From NCBI GenBank assembly GCA_017511375.1, contig JAFWKJ010000012.1:1-64000 (forward strand): DNA of 64,000 nucleotides, written 5' to 3'. Under the pieces are notes generated by a model, which was not told where the DNA came from, did no database searches, and saw only the letters and a list, made by a program, of their open reading frames with translations. Positions 50,461 through 59,455 of this stretch are shown in pieces. Source of the DNA: Bacilli bacterium. Its GTDB lineage: Bacteria > Bacillota_I > Bacilli_A > RF39 > UBA660. The number at the start of each line of letters is the position of its first letter. Within the stretch, counting starts at the first letter, position 1. The position numbers were made by a program, and so were the translations under genes.

Positions 50461-50745
50461 TACGCAATCAATCTTATTAATATCAAGATTAATTTCATCG
50501 ACAATTTTCTTTATATTATGCCTTAAAAAAGCATCTTTAACCTCATTAATATCTTTCATAAAGATTTCAATACGGGTTAATAAAAGTAAATCAATTCTTT
50601 CAATTCCAATTCTTTTAAAATAACGAATTACATCACGAACATTCTCTTCTTCTAAAGAAAATTGATAAATAATAGCCATATCATATCTTGTTTTCATCTG
50701 CTGAATAAGGTCCTGGCTAAAACCATCTTCTAATAAAAATTTCAT
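50458..50745 (-). CDS. Unknown 95-aa protein
   Basis: Predicted soluble alpha/beta product (MAIIYQFSLEEENVRDVIRYF and IERIDLLLLTRIEIF). It starts 1 nt after the upstream stop, with GGGGGG upstream, so it is coupled to the 566-aa gene. Family not recognised. Confidence 0.65.
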   Translation of the reverse strand: MKFLLEDGFSQDLIQQMKTRYDMAIIYQFSLEEENVRDVIRYFKRIGIERIDLLLLTRIEIFMKDINEVKDAFLRHNIKKIVDEINLDINKIDCV

Positions 50746-50746
50746 C

Positions 50747-52447
50747 CTATTGCCCCCCTATCATATGCCTTAATTTTTCAACTTCTTCTTGATTTAAGAT
50801 ACTATTGTAGGTAACGGCATAAAACAAACTATCCTCTAAAGCATCTAGATGTTCATTCTTTAAAATATTATAAATTCTTAATACTTTTGGTTTAGAGATA
50901 AAAATACCTTCAAAACTGTAACGAAGAGAATCGTTTGGATCTATATATTGTTCTAGTTTCAAGATTCCTTCATCATTAAAGATAAGATTATATAACTCTT
51001 CTTCTTTGCCTCTATGTTTTTCTACAGCACTATCAAATTCTTTTTTAGAATCACACGCAACAGAAATAGTTCCTGTTAACTCTTTTTTATTCTCCTCTGT
51101 CAAATTCTGATAATCTATACAATCAATCACATCTTCAATATTCTCATTCTTTTTATGTGCAAGATATAAACGATAAAACAACAAATCATGAGGAGATAAA
51201 ATCGTAGAAACACGGCTCAAATGTTCTTTAATATAAGAATGCCCCATTGCATGTATTTCAATAAACTGATCAGCAATCTCATCAAAATAATTAGATAAAA
51301 AGCAACTGAACATATTACTACATAGTTGTCCTTCTTCCTCTTGAGGAATAGAAAAACCATATAGATTAAACTTTTGATAACTTGATACCAACTCAATATT
51401 AGACATAATAAGGAGTTCCTTACATTTTCGAAGAACATAAGAAATATCAAAGCCAGCTTCTTCTAAGAAATCAACATTATTCTTAAAATCAATACTACGT
51501 CCAATCAAAGAACGATTTTCACCCTTAACATGCTTTTCTTGTTTAATAAAAGCAGGCGTCAACATAAATAGAAAATGAGGTGATATTTCTTTTTCTTCAC
51601 AGAAGGAAATAATATCTTCCATGATTTGGGCATCACTACTAATTAAAATGGCAACCAAAAGTTTTCCATTACGTTTCAAATCAAAACGTGGCAAATAATT
51701 TCTCTCCAAACATTCAAATATATCAGGTATTTTTTGAATATTTCCATAAGTTAATAAAGCATCTTGATCTTCAGAATTTAATTCCATAAAATCATAAGAA
51801 AAATTTTGAAAGATTTCTTTTACTTCTTCTATATTAAGACGAGGTCTTTCTTTGATTTCTTTTTGATTCATTTTTTCCGTATATAGAGAGTGGTTATATT
51901 TTAAAATATCATATAACATCTCTTGTTGTTTTTGTTCATCTAAAGAGGATAAAATTTCTCCTAACAAATCCCCTTCTAAAATATATTCTTTATTTTTAGA
52001 ATCCTCTAACTTTCCAAGCAAAGCTCTTAATTTTTTTAATTGATGAGTAACATCAGACACCCCTTCTAACTGCTCACTCATCTTTTCCTTAGACATATTT
52101 TCTAACACTTTAACTTGTTCTTTAAATTTTTCTAAATATCCATTTTGTTCTTCTGTTAATTGAAAAGTCGTACCCTTAGTCTGATTCAACTCTAATAAAT
52201 CTAAAATAGAATTTATTTTTTTCAATTCCTCTTCCTTATCAAGATTAGGAATAGACGTAGCATCTAATATATCCTCAATTTCCTCTAAGGAAAAATGAGT
52301 AATATTGGCAAGATCCTCTTCCAAAAGAGAATAGAATTGTTTATATTTTTCAAAAGCAGAATGAGACTGTCCCATCACTTCTGACACTTGTTTTTCATAA
52401 GAATCTATTTTCTCTTGTATGATTTCTATTAATGCTTTTTGATTCAT
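50747..52447 (-). CDS. Unknown 566-aa helical protein, paralogue of the neighbouring 247-aa protein
   Basis: A soluble helical protein. Its N-terminal third resembles the next gene upstream: LLGEILSSLDEQKQQEMLYDILKYNHSLYTEKMNQKEI aligns with a similar block there. The rest reads as a series of short helices with phrases such as FLEEAGFDISYVLRKCKELLIMS, like a solenoid. No catalytic motif is visible. Function unknown. Confidence 0.72.
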   Translation of the reverse strand: MNQKALIEIIQEKIDSYEKQVSEVMGQSHSAFEKYKQFYSLLEEDLANITHFSLEEIEDILDATSIPNLDKEEELKKINSILDLLELNQTKGTTFQLTEEQNGYLEKFKEQVKVLENMSKEKMSEQLEGVSDVTHQLKKLRALLGKLEDSKNKEYILEGDLLGEILSSLDEQKQQEMLYDILKYNHSLYTEKMNQKEIKERPRLNIEEVKEIFQNFSYDFMELNSEDQDALLTYGNIQKIPDIFECLERNYLPRFDLKRNGKLLVAILISSDAQIMEDIISFCEEKEISPHFLFMLTPAFIKQEKHVKGENRSLIGRSIDFKNNVDFLEEAGFDISYVLRKCKELLIMSNIELVSSYQKFNLYGFSIPQEEEGQLCSNMFSCFLSNYFDEIADQFIEIHAMGHSYIKEHLSRVSTILSPHDLLFYRLYLAHKKNENIEDVIDCIDYQNLTEENKKELTGTISVACDSKKEFDSAVEKHRGKEEELYNLIFNDEGILKLEQYIDPNDSLRYSFEGIFISKPKVLRIYNILKNEHLDALEDSLFYAVTYNSILNQEEVEKLRHMIGGQ

Positions 52448-52484
52448 AACAATTCATTCTCCCTTCTTTTTATTCTTTTTATTC

Positions 52485-53228
52485 TTATACAATAAGATCC
52501 CCTAACATATCATCTAATCCCTTTGGATTTAGTGGTACCTTTTCTTCCTTTTGCATGATAAATCGTTGTACCTGCGTATTAGGTGGAGAAAGGCTTTCCT
52601 TTAACTCCTTCATCTGTTCTTGATAAATCAACCCATTATATTGCAAAATTTCTATTAAAATACGTTTCTTCTCTTCATTCGTTAAATCTAATGCTTCTAA
52701 AGTGTCCTTTAAAAAATCAAAGTCTTCTAAAGGTGTTCCATCTTCTTCTAAAATAGAACCTAGAAGCATTAAATCATCCATTTGTTTAGATAATTTATCA
52801 TGATTCATAATAATTAAATCATAATGAATACTATCCAAATACTTTTCTATTTTAGTAGCCAAAGTATCTAAATTCTCTAAAGCCACTTCTTTTTGAAAAG
52901 AAACATCTTCTTTTTCTAATAATCCACGTTCGTTTAAATAATATAGATTAATAATCTCTTGAATAATACTATCCACTATTCCTTGATCTTTAAATAAACG
53001 AATCAATTTTTTATAAAATAATTCTTTTTCTTCTTCAGACAACGAAAAATAAGAAGAACAAAAATCAATCCTTGATTTTTTTAATTGGTCTAAAACATCC
53101 ATAAAGAATAAATAATCATTTTTCTCAGATTCTAATTCTTCTAATTTCATACCAATTTTTAAACCATAGGATTCTAATTCTTCTAACAAATGGTCAACAA
53201 ATACATGATTTTTATCATTTCGTATCAT
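52485..53228 (-). CDS. Unknown 247-aa helical protein
   Basis: Aligns by eye with the N-terminal part of the 566-aa protein: LKDTLEALDLTNEEKKRILIEILQYNGLIYQEQMKELKES. The two are likely tandem duplicates, the 566-aa one having an added C-terminal solenoid. The C-terminus PLNPKGLDDMLGDLIV is distinctive. GGGGTG is 6 nt before the ATG. First gene of the unit. Confidence 0.7.
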   Translation of the reverse strand: MIRNDKNHVFVDHLLEELESYGLKIGMKLEELESEKNDYLFFMDVLDQLKKSRIDFCSSYFSLSEEEKELFYKKLIRLFKDQGIVDSIIQEIINLYYLNERGLLEKEDVSFQKEVALENLDTLATKIEKYLDSIHYDLIIMNHDKLSKQMDDLMLLGSILEEDGTPLEDFDFLKDTLEALDLTNEEKKRILIEILQYNGLIYQEQMKELKESLSPPNTQVQRFIMQKEEKVPLNPKGLDDMLGDLIV

Positions 53229-53278
53229 ATTAGCACCCCGTTATCCTATTCTATATTTCATTATACAATAAATAGGAA

Positions 53279-53301
53279 TAAAAAAAAAGAAGTTTCTTCT
53301 T
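53279..53301 (-). terminator. Terminator of the gpr-spoIIP operon
   Basis: Minus-strand stem AAGAAG/CTTCTT with 3-nt loop and nine T residues. Confidence 0.85.
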
Positions 53302-53303
53302 TT

Positions 53304-53600
53304 TCATGAGGAGGATTCAATAGAACTAAGTAACTTCCTTAAAATCTTATTGACGCAATCTTCAATGACTTTGGAACATTTCATTCCTATTTTACAGGCT
53401 TTATTACTATAGTCTTTTTTTGGTTGAATATAATAAGAAGGTTGAAGGTTTTTTCCCTCCTTTAAATCTTTCTCAAATTCTAAAATAGCTTCTTGCGTCA
53501 AAACCGCCTCATTATCATAAGTATTGTTATTCATATTTAAAAAAGTAAATAAAAATAACAAGACAAACATTAGAAAAACGACTTTAATTAGTTTCTTCAT
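53304..53600 (-). CDS. Small membrane-anchored protein in the YqxA position
   Basis: A 98-aa product with a hydrophobic N-terminus (LIKVVFLMFVLLFLFTFL) and three Cys in the C-terminal half (KACKIGMKCSKVIEDCV). The gene order gpr, spoIIP, small protein matches B. subtilis gpr, spoIIP, yqxA, so it may be the YqxA counterpart; sequence similarity could not be established by eye. It overlaps spoIIP by 17 bp with GGAGG upstream of its start. Confidence 0.6.
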   Translation of the reverse strand: MKKLIKVVFLMFVLLFLFTFLNMNNNTYDNEAVLTQEAILEFEKDLKEGKNLQPSYYIQPKKDYSNKACKIGMKCSKVIEDCVNKILRKLLSSIESSS

Positions 53601-54453
53601 GAAGAACCTCCATAAAACAACGAGAAAAAGCCATAGACGTATTCATCACTTCTGTCGTGGTGTTTTCATAGCCACCAATTTCTATTAAGATCGTGTGAGG
53701 AGAAAAATCTTGATTATATACCCCATTGACTCCTGCCCCTTCTTTTTTATATATTCCTTTACAAAGAGAAGGATAATAAGTATTCATTTTCTCCACAATT
53801 TTCTCAGTAAAAGATAAATTTTCTTGATAATTACTATTTTCTAACCCAATAATAAACAAAACTTTTGCGTAAGACTCATCCCCTATTTGGACAGTTGTCC
53901 TATCTTTTTCTAAACTATCTCGATGAATATCTATAAAGTATTCTAATGAAGGATACTTTTTTTTCGCATCTTCCATCAAAATTCTACTAGCTCGATAACT
54001 AGAAGCATAATTCCAATTATTCTCATTCAAAATATCTTTCACTGATTCTTCTTCCACATAAGAAGTAATATTATGTTTGCTCCATAAATCCTGTAGTAAA
54101 TAGTTATTCATAATAACAGTGGGCTGCACCATATATTCTCCAATATTACTAGCAGAATATTCTTCAGTTGGATGAGAATTATATAAATAGATTAAAGGTT
54201 CTTCCAAAGAATTAGATACCGAAATGGTTTTCTTAGAATCTGATTGTAATAGACGAATGGTTTTCTTCCAGGGAATAGGAATAGTAGATATTTTTTCCAA
54301 GATACTTTTCTCTTGAAAACTATCATTTAAAACAAGCTCAACAATTTTTTGATCATTATGAAGCGTTGGATGCATTGCAAGTTTCTTATAACCAAGATAA
54401 ACACAAAGAAATAGTAAAAAAAGAAACAAGATTTTTCTTCTTCTCTTTTTCAT
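53584..54453 (-). CDS. spoIIP: Stage II sporulation protein P (peptidoglycan amidase/endopeptidase)
   Basis: A 289-aa membrane-anchored enzyme of the DMP engulfment machinery, which degrades septal peptidoglycan together with SpoIID. The basic N-terminus and membrane segment (ILFLFLLFLCVYLGY) precede LIYLYNSHPTEEYSAS, EYFIDIHRDSLEKD and a C-terminal ILIEIGGYEN. These are SpoIIP motifs with the zinc-ligand His and Glu. It follows gpr in the Bacillus order. GGTGAT supports the start. Confidence 0.88.
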   Translation of the reverse strand: MKKRRRKILFLFLLFLCVYLGYKKLAMHPTLHNDQKIVELVLNDSFQEKSILEKISTIPIPWKKTIRLLQSDSKKTISVSNSLEEPLIYLYNSHPTEEYSASNIGEYMVQPTVIMNNYLLQDLWSKHNITSYVEEESVKDILNENNWNYASSYRASRILMEDAKKKYPSLEYFIDIHRDSLEKDRTTVQIGDESYAKVLFIIGLENSNYQENLSFTEKIVEKMNTYYPSLCKGIYKKEGAGVNGVYNQDFSPHTILIEIGGYENTTTEVMNTSMAFSRCFMEVLHEETN

Positions 54454-54488
54454 ACAATCACCTAAAATGATTGTAGGATATTTCTTAC

Positions 54489-55274
54489 TTACATTTTGTC
54501 GAAGTATGACTTATGAAGAACATGATTTAAACTATTTCCAATCAAGCTTGCGAGATGATTTACTAAAAAATCAATATTGGTAGGAGTTACCATAAAATTA
54601 TCAGAAGAATCTTTCCCCATCATGGTATTCTTATCAACAACAGTAGGAACCCCTATCGCAAACACCTTACATGGAACCGTATGGGAACTGATTTCTCCCT
54701 GATCATTAAAAATACCACTCCCAGGACGAATTCCCGTATCCGTAATTTGAATAATTTTGACAAGGCGATCTAATTTACTAGCCTTTAAAGCATCAATTAA
54801 AATGACTTTGGTTGGCTTAATCTCTTGAATAACTTTTTTTATCAACAAAACAGATTCAATTCCTGTATTGCCACAAACATCTGGTTTAAAAATAGAAACA
54901 TTAGAAAAACCATCCTCAACCTCTCCCAATAAGAATAAATATCTAGTAACCAAAATCTCCTCTAAGGTTTTAGGTCCCAAAGAATCAGGAGTTGATTTAG
55001 AATTACCAAGCCCCACAATGAGGAAAGTGTCCTCTTTACGGGGATGAATCACCTTTTGAATCTCCTCCATGAAACATTCTTCAACCTTTGAATACTCAGA
55101 ATGATCAGTAATGTCCTGAAACTCAATCGTAGTATAGATTCCCTCTTTCATCTTTAAATTCGTTACAAAAATCCCTGGCTGTTTTTCATGGGTTATCTTA
55201 TGAACAGGATTGGTTTCTTGTTCTAGGATTAAGTCTGTACGAACAAATTGACTTGGAACATTGACTTTATGCAT
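54489..55274 (-). CDS. gpr: Germination protease GPR
   Basis: A 261-aa spore endopeptidase (peptidase family A25) that starts degradation of acid-soluble spore proteins on germination. Motifs include VRTDLILE near the N-terminus (propeptide cleavage region), FLIVGLGNSKSTPDSLGPK, VILIDALKASK and GIRPGSG. The start at 55274 follows GGTGAT; ATGs at 55277 and 55289 are possible. Upstream, CATAATA (55289-55295) resembles a sigma-G -10 box, but no clear -35 match is present. It is divergent from rpsT, as in Bacillus. Confidence 0.9.
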   Translation of the reverse strand: MHKVNVPSQFVRTDLILEQETNPVHKITHEKQPGIFVTNLKMKEGIYTTIEFQDITDHSEYSKVEECFMEEIQKVIHPRKEDTFLIVGLGNSKSTPDSLGPKTLEEILVTRYLFLLGEVEDGFSNVSIFKPDVCGNTGIESVLLIKKVIQEIKPTKVILIDALKASKLDRLVKIIQITDTGIRPGSGIFNDQGEISSHTVPCKVFAIGVPTVVDKNTMMGKDSSDNFMVTPTNIDFLVNHLASLIGNSLNHVLHKSYFDKM

Positions 55275-55315
55275 CATATCACCATACATATTATGAACAA
55301 ATCATGATATTTTAT

Positions 55316-55344
55316 TTGCATTTTTTATAATTTTTTGGTAGAAT
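55316..55344 (+). promoter_or_regulatory. Promoter of rpsT
   Basis: TTGCAT and TAGAAT are 17 bp apart, with TGG before the -10 box. Confidence 0.75.
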
Positions 55345-55374
55345 TAACTTGTTTACAAAAAGTGAGGTGAGATT

Positions 55375-55638
55375 ATGCCAAATATTAAAAGTGCAAAAAA
55401 ACGTATGCGTTCAAATGCTAAGAAAGCTGATGTAAATACTTTAGTATCTTCAAGCATGAAAACAGCCATCAAAAAATTTGAAAAGGAAGTAAAAGCTGGT
55501 AACAAAGAAGAAGCAGGAAATTGCTTAAATATCGCTTTACAAAGAATTGATAAAGCTATGGGAAGCGGTTTAGTTCACAAGAACAAAGCTGCTCGTTTAA
55601 AATCAAGACTAATCAAATCAAAAAATGCAATGGAGTAA
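55375..55638 (+). CDS. rpsT: Ribosomal protein bS20
   Basis: An 87-aa 30S protein. MPNIKSAKKRMRSNAKK, SSMKTAIKKFEK and GLVHKNKAARLKSRL match bS20. GAGGTGAG lies before the ATG. It has its own promoter and a strong terminator. Confidence 0.96.
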   Translation: MPNIKSAKKRMRSNAKKADVNTLVSSSMKTAIKKFEKEVKAGNKEEAGNCLNIALQRIDKAMGSGLVHKNKAARLKSRLIKSKNAME

Positions 55639-55662
55639 ACCAATTTTAGAATTGGTTTTTTT
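55638..55662 (+). terminator. Terminator of rpsT
   Basis: Stem AACCAATT/AATTGGTT with 4-nt loop and seven T residues. Confidence 0.92.
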
Positions 55663-55744
55663 CTTGCTTTACAAAAAAAGAAAAAAAACATATTTACTAT
55701 TTTCAAACCATATCTTAAAATAAAGATAGGAGAATGGTTAAGAT

Positions 55745-56665
55745 ATGAAAAAAGTATTAGAACTCATTGTATATCTAGGAAGTTTACTTCTTGCATTAGG
55801 GATTCTCTTTACGGTAAGAGGAGATCTCTGGGTCCATGTTGAAAAATATATAAAACCAAACAAATATAATACAATTGGAGAAGTAAACGAATATTATCGA
55901 GAAGAAAACTTTTTGTTTGTCCAAAATGCGGAGCAATTTACTCCTATGAATAAACAAGATATACTAAATATTTATTATTCGGCCATTAACGCAGGTAAAA
56001 ATGAATTTACTTTCTTTTGTACTGCTGAGTTTCCTGATTGTATTCAAGTCATTGAAGAAATTGCGAATGATCAAAATATACTTTCTGATATCAACAACTA
56101 TGTTCATCCTTTCAATTCCTTTTCTCATATTGAAACAGAATATGATACGAGAGGAAAAGTAACAATTAGTATTGTTCACACTTATACCAAAGATAGAATT
56201 GATGCCATCACACAAAAGATGGATGAGTTAGCCCCTGAACTAATAAAAGAAGATGATACCATTTATAATAATATAAAGCGTATTCACGATTATATAATTG
56301 AAAATGCAGAATATGATTTAGAAAGAGCAGACTTTGGAGATGATACATATCAATCTGATACAGCCTATGGTCCTCTCATTCAAGGAAAAGCAGTATGTGG
56401 AGGCTATACAGACTTGATGGCATTGTATCTAGATAGAATGAATATACCAAACTTTAGAGTATCCTCTGACAAACATATATGGAATGCTGTATTGATAGAT
56501 GATAAATGGGTACATTTAGATTTAACTTGGGATGACCCTGTATATGAAGATGGTAGTCAACAAGTAGATCATAGATTCTTCCTAATCAACACACAAACAC
56601 TCTACGCAGAAGAAGAAACAGAACACAATTTTGATACCAATAATTATCCAGAATTAGTCGCATAA
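55745..56665 (+). CDS. Membrane-anchored transglutaminase-like protein
   Basis: A 306-aa protein with an N-terminal membrane segment (LIVYLGSLLLALGILFTV). The C-terminal transglutaminase domain has an intact triad: Cys in GKAVCGGYTDLMALYLD, His in DKHIWNAVLIDDKWVHLD and Asp in LDLTWDDP. It probably acts outside the membrane as a peptidase or transpeptidase. Substrate unknown. TAGGAGAATGG precedes the ATG. Third protein of this fold in the window and the only one with an anchor. Confidence 0.85.
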   Translation: MKKVLELIVYLGSLLLALGILFTVRGDLWVHVEKYIKPNKYNTIGEVNEYYREENFLFVQNAEQFTPMNKQDILNIYYSAINAGKNEFTFFCTAEFPDCIQVIEEIANDQNILSDINNYVHPFNSFSHIETEYDTRGKVTISIVHTYTKDRIDAITQKMDELAPELIKEDDTIYNNIKRIHDYIIENAEYDLERADFGDDTYQSDTAYGPLIQGKAVCGGYTDLMALYLDRMNIPNFRVSSDKHIWNAVLIDDKWVHLDLTWDDPVYEDGSQQVDHRFFLINTQTLYAEEETEHNFDTNNYPELVA

Positions 56666-56696
56666 AAAAAAAGAACAAATCTTTGTTCTTTTTTTA
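56664..56696. terminator. Bidirectional terminator between convergent genes
   Basis: Stem AAGAACAAA/TTTGTTCTT with a 2-nt central loop, A-run on the left and T-run on the right; it overlaps the miaA stop. Confidence 0.85.
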
Positions 56697-57575
56697 TGCT
56701 TCTCTATGACAAATATCCTCCCATACTTTTTGAATTGTTAAATCAAAATGATCAAAATTTACATCATACCAATTCGTAGGAAACTGATGTTTAAAGAAAG
56801 TATATTGTCTTTTAGCATATCTTCTAGAATTCAATTTAACCTCTTCAAGGGTCTCATCTAAAGATTTTTCACCGTTTAAATAACCTCTAAACTCTTTATA
56901 CCCTATTCCACTATTTAAAATCCTAGAACGGTTATAGAATTCTTTCAAAGAAGTTACTTCATCTAAAAGACCATTCTTTACCATATGATCTACTCTTTTA
57001 TTAATTCTCTCATATAAAAGTTCTCTCTCACAAGTAAGGCCAACCACATAGATAGGATATAAACAATCATCTTTCTCATAAGAAATCTCTTCCTCATTTT
57101 CCAGTTTGTTCAATAAACGAACTAATCTTTTTCTATTTTGAACTTCTGGTAGTTTATCAACAGAATAACTTCTAATTTTTTCTAATAATTCTTCATTCGA
57201 TAAATCTTGATAATCATGGTTCGTTGTTCCTTCCGTGAATTGATAATTGTAAAGAGCTGCTTTTATATATAATCCCGTTCCACCAACAATAATTATTCTT
57301 TTTCCACGATCTTGAATTTCTTGGATTAAACGTCTTACATCTCGTTGATAGTCAAACACCGTATAATCTTCTGTTACTTCTTTAATGTCCATTAGATGAT
57401 GAACAATCCCATCTCGCTCTTCTACAGAGGGCTTGGCGCTACCAATATCTAACTTTTTATAAATAGAAACACTATCTCCATTAATAATCTCCGCATCTAA
57501 TTTTTTTGCCAACTCAACACTCAATTTTGTTTTTCCAACTCCAGTTGGCCCCACAATCACAATTATTTCCTTCAT
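56694..57575 (-). CDS. miaA: tRNA dimethylallyltransferase
   Basis: A 293-aa enzyme that adds dimethylallyl to A37 of tRNAs reading UNN codons. The P-loop GPTGVGKTKLSVELA, NGDSVSIYKKLDIGSAKP and IIVGGTGLYIKAALY are present, followed by RRYAKRQYTFFKHQF. It lies 9 nt downstream of mutL; AGGAG is upstream. mutL-miaA is a common order. Confidence 0.95.
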   Translation of the reverse strand: MKEIIVIVGPTGVGKTKLSVELAKKLDAEIINGDSVSIYKKLDIGSAKPSVEERDGIVHHLMDIKEVTEDYTVFDYQRDVRRLIQEIQDRGKRIIIVGGTGLYIKAALYNYQFTEGTTNHDYQDLSNEELLEKIRSYSVDKLPEVQNRKRLVRLLNKLENEEEISYEKDDCLYPIYVVGLTCERELLYERINKRVDHMVKNGLLDEVTSLKEFYNRSRILNSGIGYKEFRGYLNGEKSLDETLEEVKLNSRRYAKRQYTFFKHQFPTNWYDVNFDHFDLTIQKVWEDICHREA

Positions 57576-57584
57576 AAAATACTC

Positions 57585-59369
57585 CTAATCTAGTTGTCTT
57601 TTAAACAATTTTTCTAATTCATACTTTGTATACGTAATAATAGTAGGTCTTCCATGAGGACATGTAAATGGATTTTCACAATATCTAATATTATCTAGAA
57701 TCCATTCTTGATCATCTATGGAAATATAGTCCCCCGCCATTACGGACATACGACAAGCCGTTGTGGCAGCCATACGCCATACAAATTGATCAAAATCAAA
57801 ATCTTTCTTTTCAATAATTAAATCCATTAATTTTCGAATAATATCTTCTGCACGCTCCTCCGGAATCCAACTCGGATGAGATCTTACTAAAATCGTATTA
57901 AATCCAAATTCATCAAAAACAAAACCGTGCTCTTCCAAAAGAGAAAGCCTTTCTTTTGCTAAAATAAACTCATCTTTTCTTAACTCTATCTTAATAGGAA
58001 TTAATAAATCAATAGATGGTTTATTTTCTTTCATTTCTTTTAATACTTTTTCATAATTAATTCTTTCCGCTGCAGCATGTTGATCAATTAAATACATACC
58101 CTCTTCGTTTTCCGCCACAATGTAAGTTAACATCACAACTCCTATCGGATGCATTTTCTTGATTCTCTCTTCTTTCTCTTCTTCTACATCAAAAGGAAGA
58201 CTTTCCTCTAATTGTTTTTTCTCTTCTTTTTTCTTCTTCTCTTTTTCTTCATGAACTTCAAAATCTAATTGAATTTCCTCATACTTTGTATCATCCACTA
58301 ATTCTTCTTTTTTCTCACGATTCACAATTTGTTTATGGACTTCACTGACAGAATAATTATCTCTTACAGATATTTCTGGAATCAAAGTAAGTTCTTCCAA
58401 TCTCTCTGTAATCGTTTTAATAAGAAGATCTTTTAAAGAATCTATTTTAGAAAACTTAATATCCATTTTAGTAGGATGAATATTAATATCTACAAGAATA
58501 GGATCTACCTCAATATTAAGAATGATAACCGGATATCGATCTTTATGGATATAGGTATGGTAACAATCAATAATACATTTATTCAATTCATTATTTTTAA
58601 TAACTCTTCCATTGACTAAAGTCGTAATTGAATTGCGATTCCCTTTCGTTACTTCCGGATAAGAGATGAATCCATGAATCATATAATCATCATTTTCATT
58701 CGCAATGGGAATCATTTTTTTGGTAATATCGGCCCCATATATTTCATAAATAACTTTTAATTGATCTCCCTTTCCATCTGTTTGTAGTAAAACTTTATCA
58801 TTATTAGTAAGGGTAAATTTAATATGAGGATAAGATAAAGCCATTTTATTTACATATTCTACAATATAGGATAATTCCACATATAAATTCTTTAAGTATT
58901 TTAAACGAACAGGTGTGTTATAAAACAAATCCGACACAGTGATACTAGTTCCTGGTTGCAAATCACACCTATTAACTTTCATATCTTTTCCACCAGAAAG
59001 AGTAATTTCTGTCCCTACTTCTCCATTACTGGTCTTTAATCTTACATTCGATACGCTTGCAATAGAAGGAAGAGCTTCTCCACGAAACCCCAAAGACTCA
59101 ATATTAAATAAATCATCCAATTTTTTTAATTTAGAAGTAGCATGTCTTTGAAATGCCATTTTAGCATCTTCTTCATCCATACCAATTCCATTATCGATTA
59201 CATCTATTTCTTTGACACCTGAGTCTACTAAACGAATGGATATTTCAGTGGATCCTGCATCGATAGAGTTTTCAACCAATTCTTTGACTACGTTCATACA
59301 TTTTTCAACAACTTCTCCAGCAGCAATTTTATTGGCTAATACTTCATCCATTACATGTATTTTACTCAT
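57585..59369 (-). CDS. mutL: DNA mismatch repair protein MutL (endonuclease type)
   Basis: A 594-aa GHKL ATPase and nickase. The N-terminal ATPase has IAAGEVVEK, NSIDAGSTEIS, VIDNGIGM and FRGEALPSIASV. The C-terminal domain has DQHAAAERINYE, the metal-binding endonuclease motif, and FTCPHGRPT. A charged K/E-rich linker separates the two. EVVEK is followed by CMN rather than the usual RPA. mutS is not visible in the window. GAGGTGAT precedes the ATG. Confidence 0.95.
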   Translation of the reverse strand: MSKIHVMDEVLANKIAAGEVVEKCMNVVKELVENSIDAGSTEISIRLVDSGVKEIDVIDNGIGMDEEDAKMAFQRHATSKLKKLDDLFNIESLGFRGEALPSIASVSNVRLKTSNGEVGTEITLSGGKDMKVNRCDLQPGTSITVSDLFYNTPVRLKYLKNLYVELSYIVEYVNKMALSYPHIKFTLTNNDKVLLQTDGKGDQLKVIYEIYGADITKKMIPIANENDDYMIHGFISYPEVTKGNRNSITTLVNGRVIKNNELNKCIIDCYHTYIHKDRYPVIILNIEVDPILVDINIHPTKMDIKFSKIDSLKDLLIKTITERLEELTLIPEISVRDNYSVSEVHKQIVNREKKEELVDDTKYEEIQLDFEVHEEKEKKKKEEKKQLEESLPFDVEEEKEERIKKMHPIGVVMLTYIVAENEEGMYLIDQHAAAERINYEKVLKEMKENKPSIDLLIPIKIELRKDEFILAKERLSLLEEHGFVFDEFGFNTILVRSHPSWIPEERAEDIIRKLMDLIIEKKDFDFDQFVWRMAATTACRMSVMAGDYISIDDQEWILDNIRYCENPFTCPHGRPTIITYTKYELEKLFKRQLD

Positions 59370-59412
59370 CGTATCACCTCTTCCTCATTATAACATTTTT
59401 ATAAAAAAATAA

Positions 59413-59444
59413 AAAATAAAAAAAATAGGATAAAATCCTATTTT
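59413..59444 (-). terminator. Terminator of the pseudopilin gene
   Basis: Minus-strand stem AAAATAGGAT/ATCCTATTTT with 3-nt loop and eight T residues. Confidence 0.9.
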
Positions 59445-59455
59445 AAATTTTTTAA

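Noticed and set aside
55289-55316. Sigma-G promoter for gpr
   Set aside because: CATAATA matches a sigma-G -10 box but no convincing -35 box is present at the right spacing, and the start would be very close to the ribosome binding site; noted only in the gpr entry.
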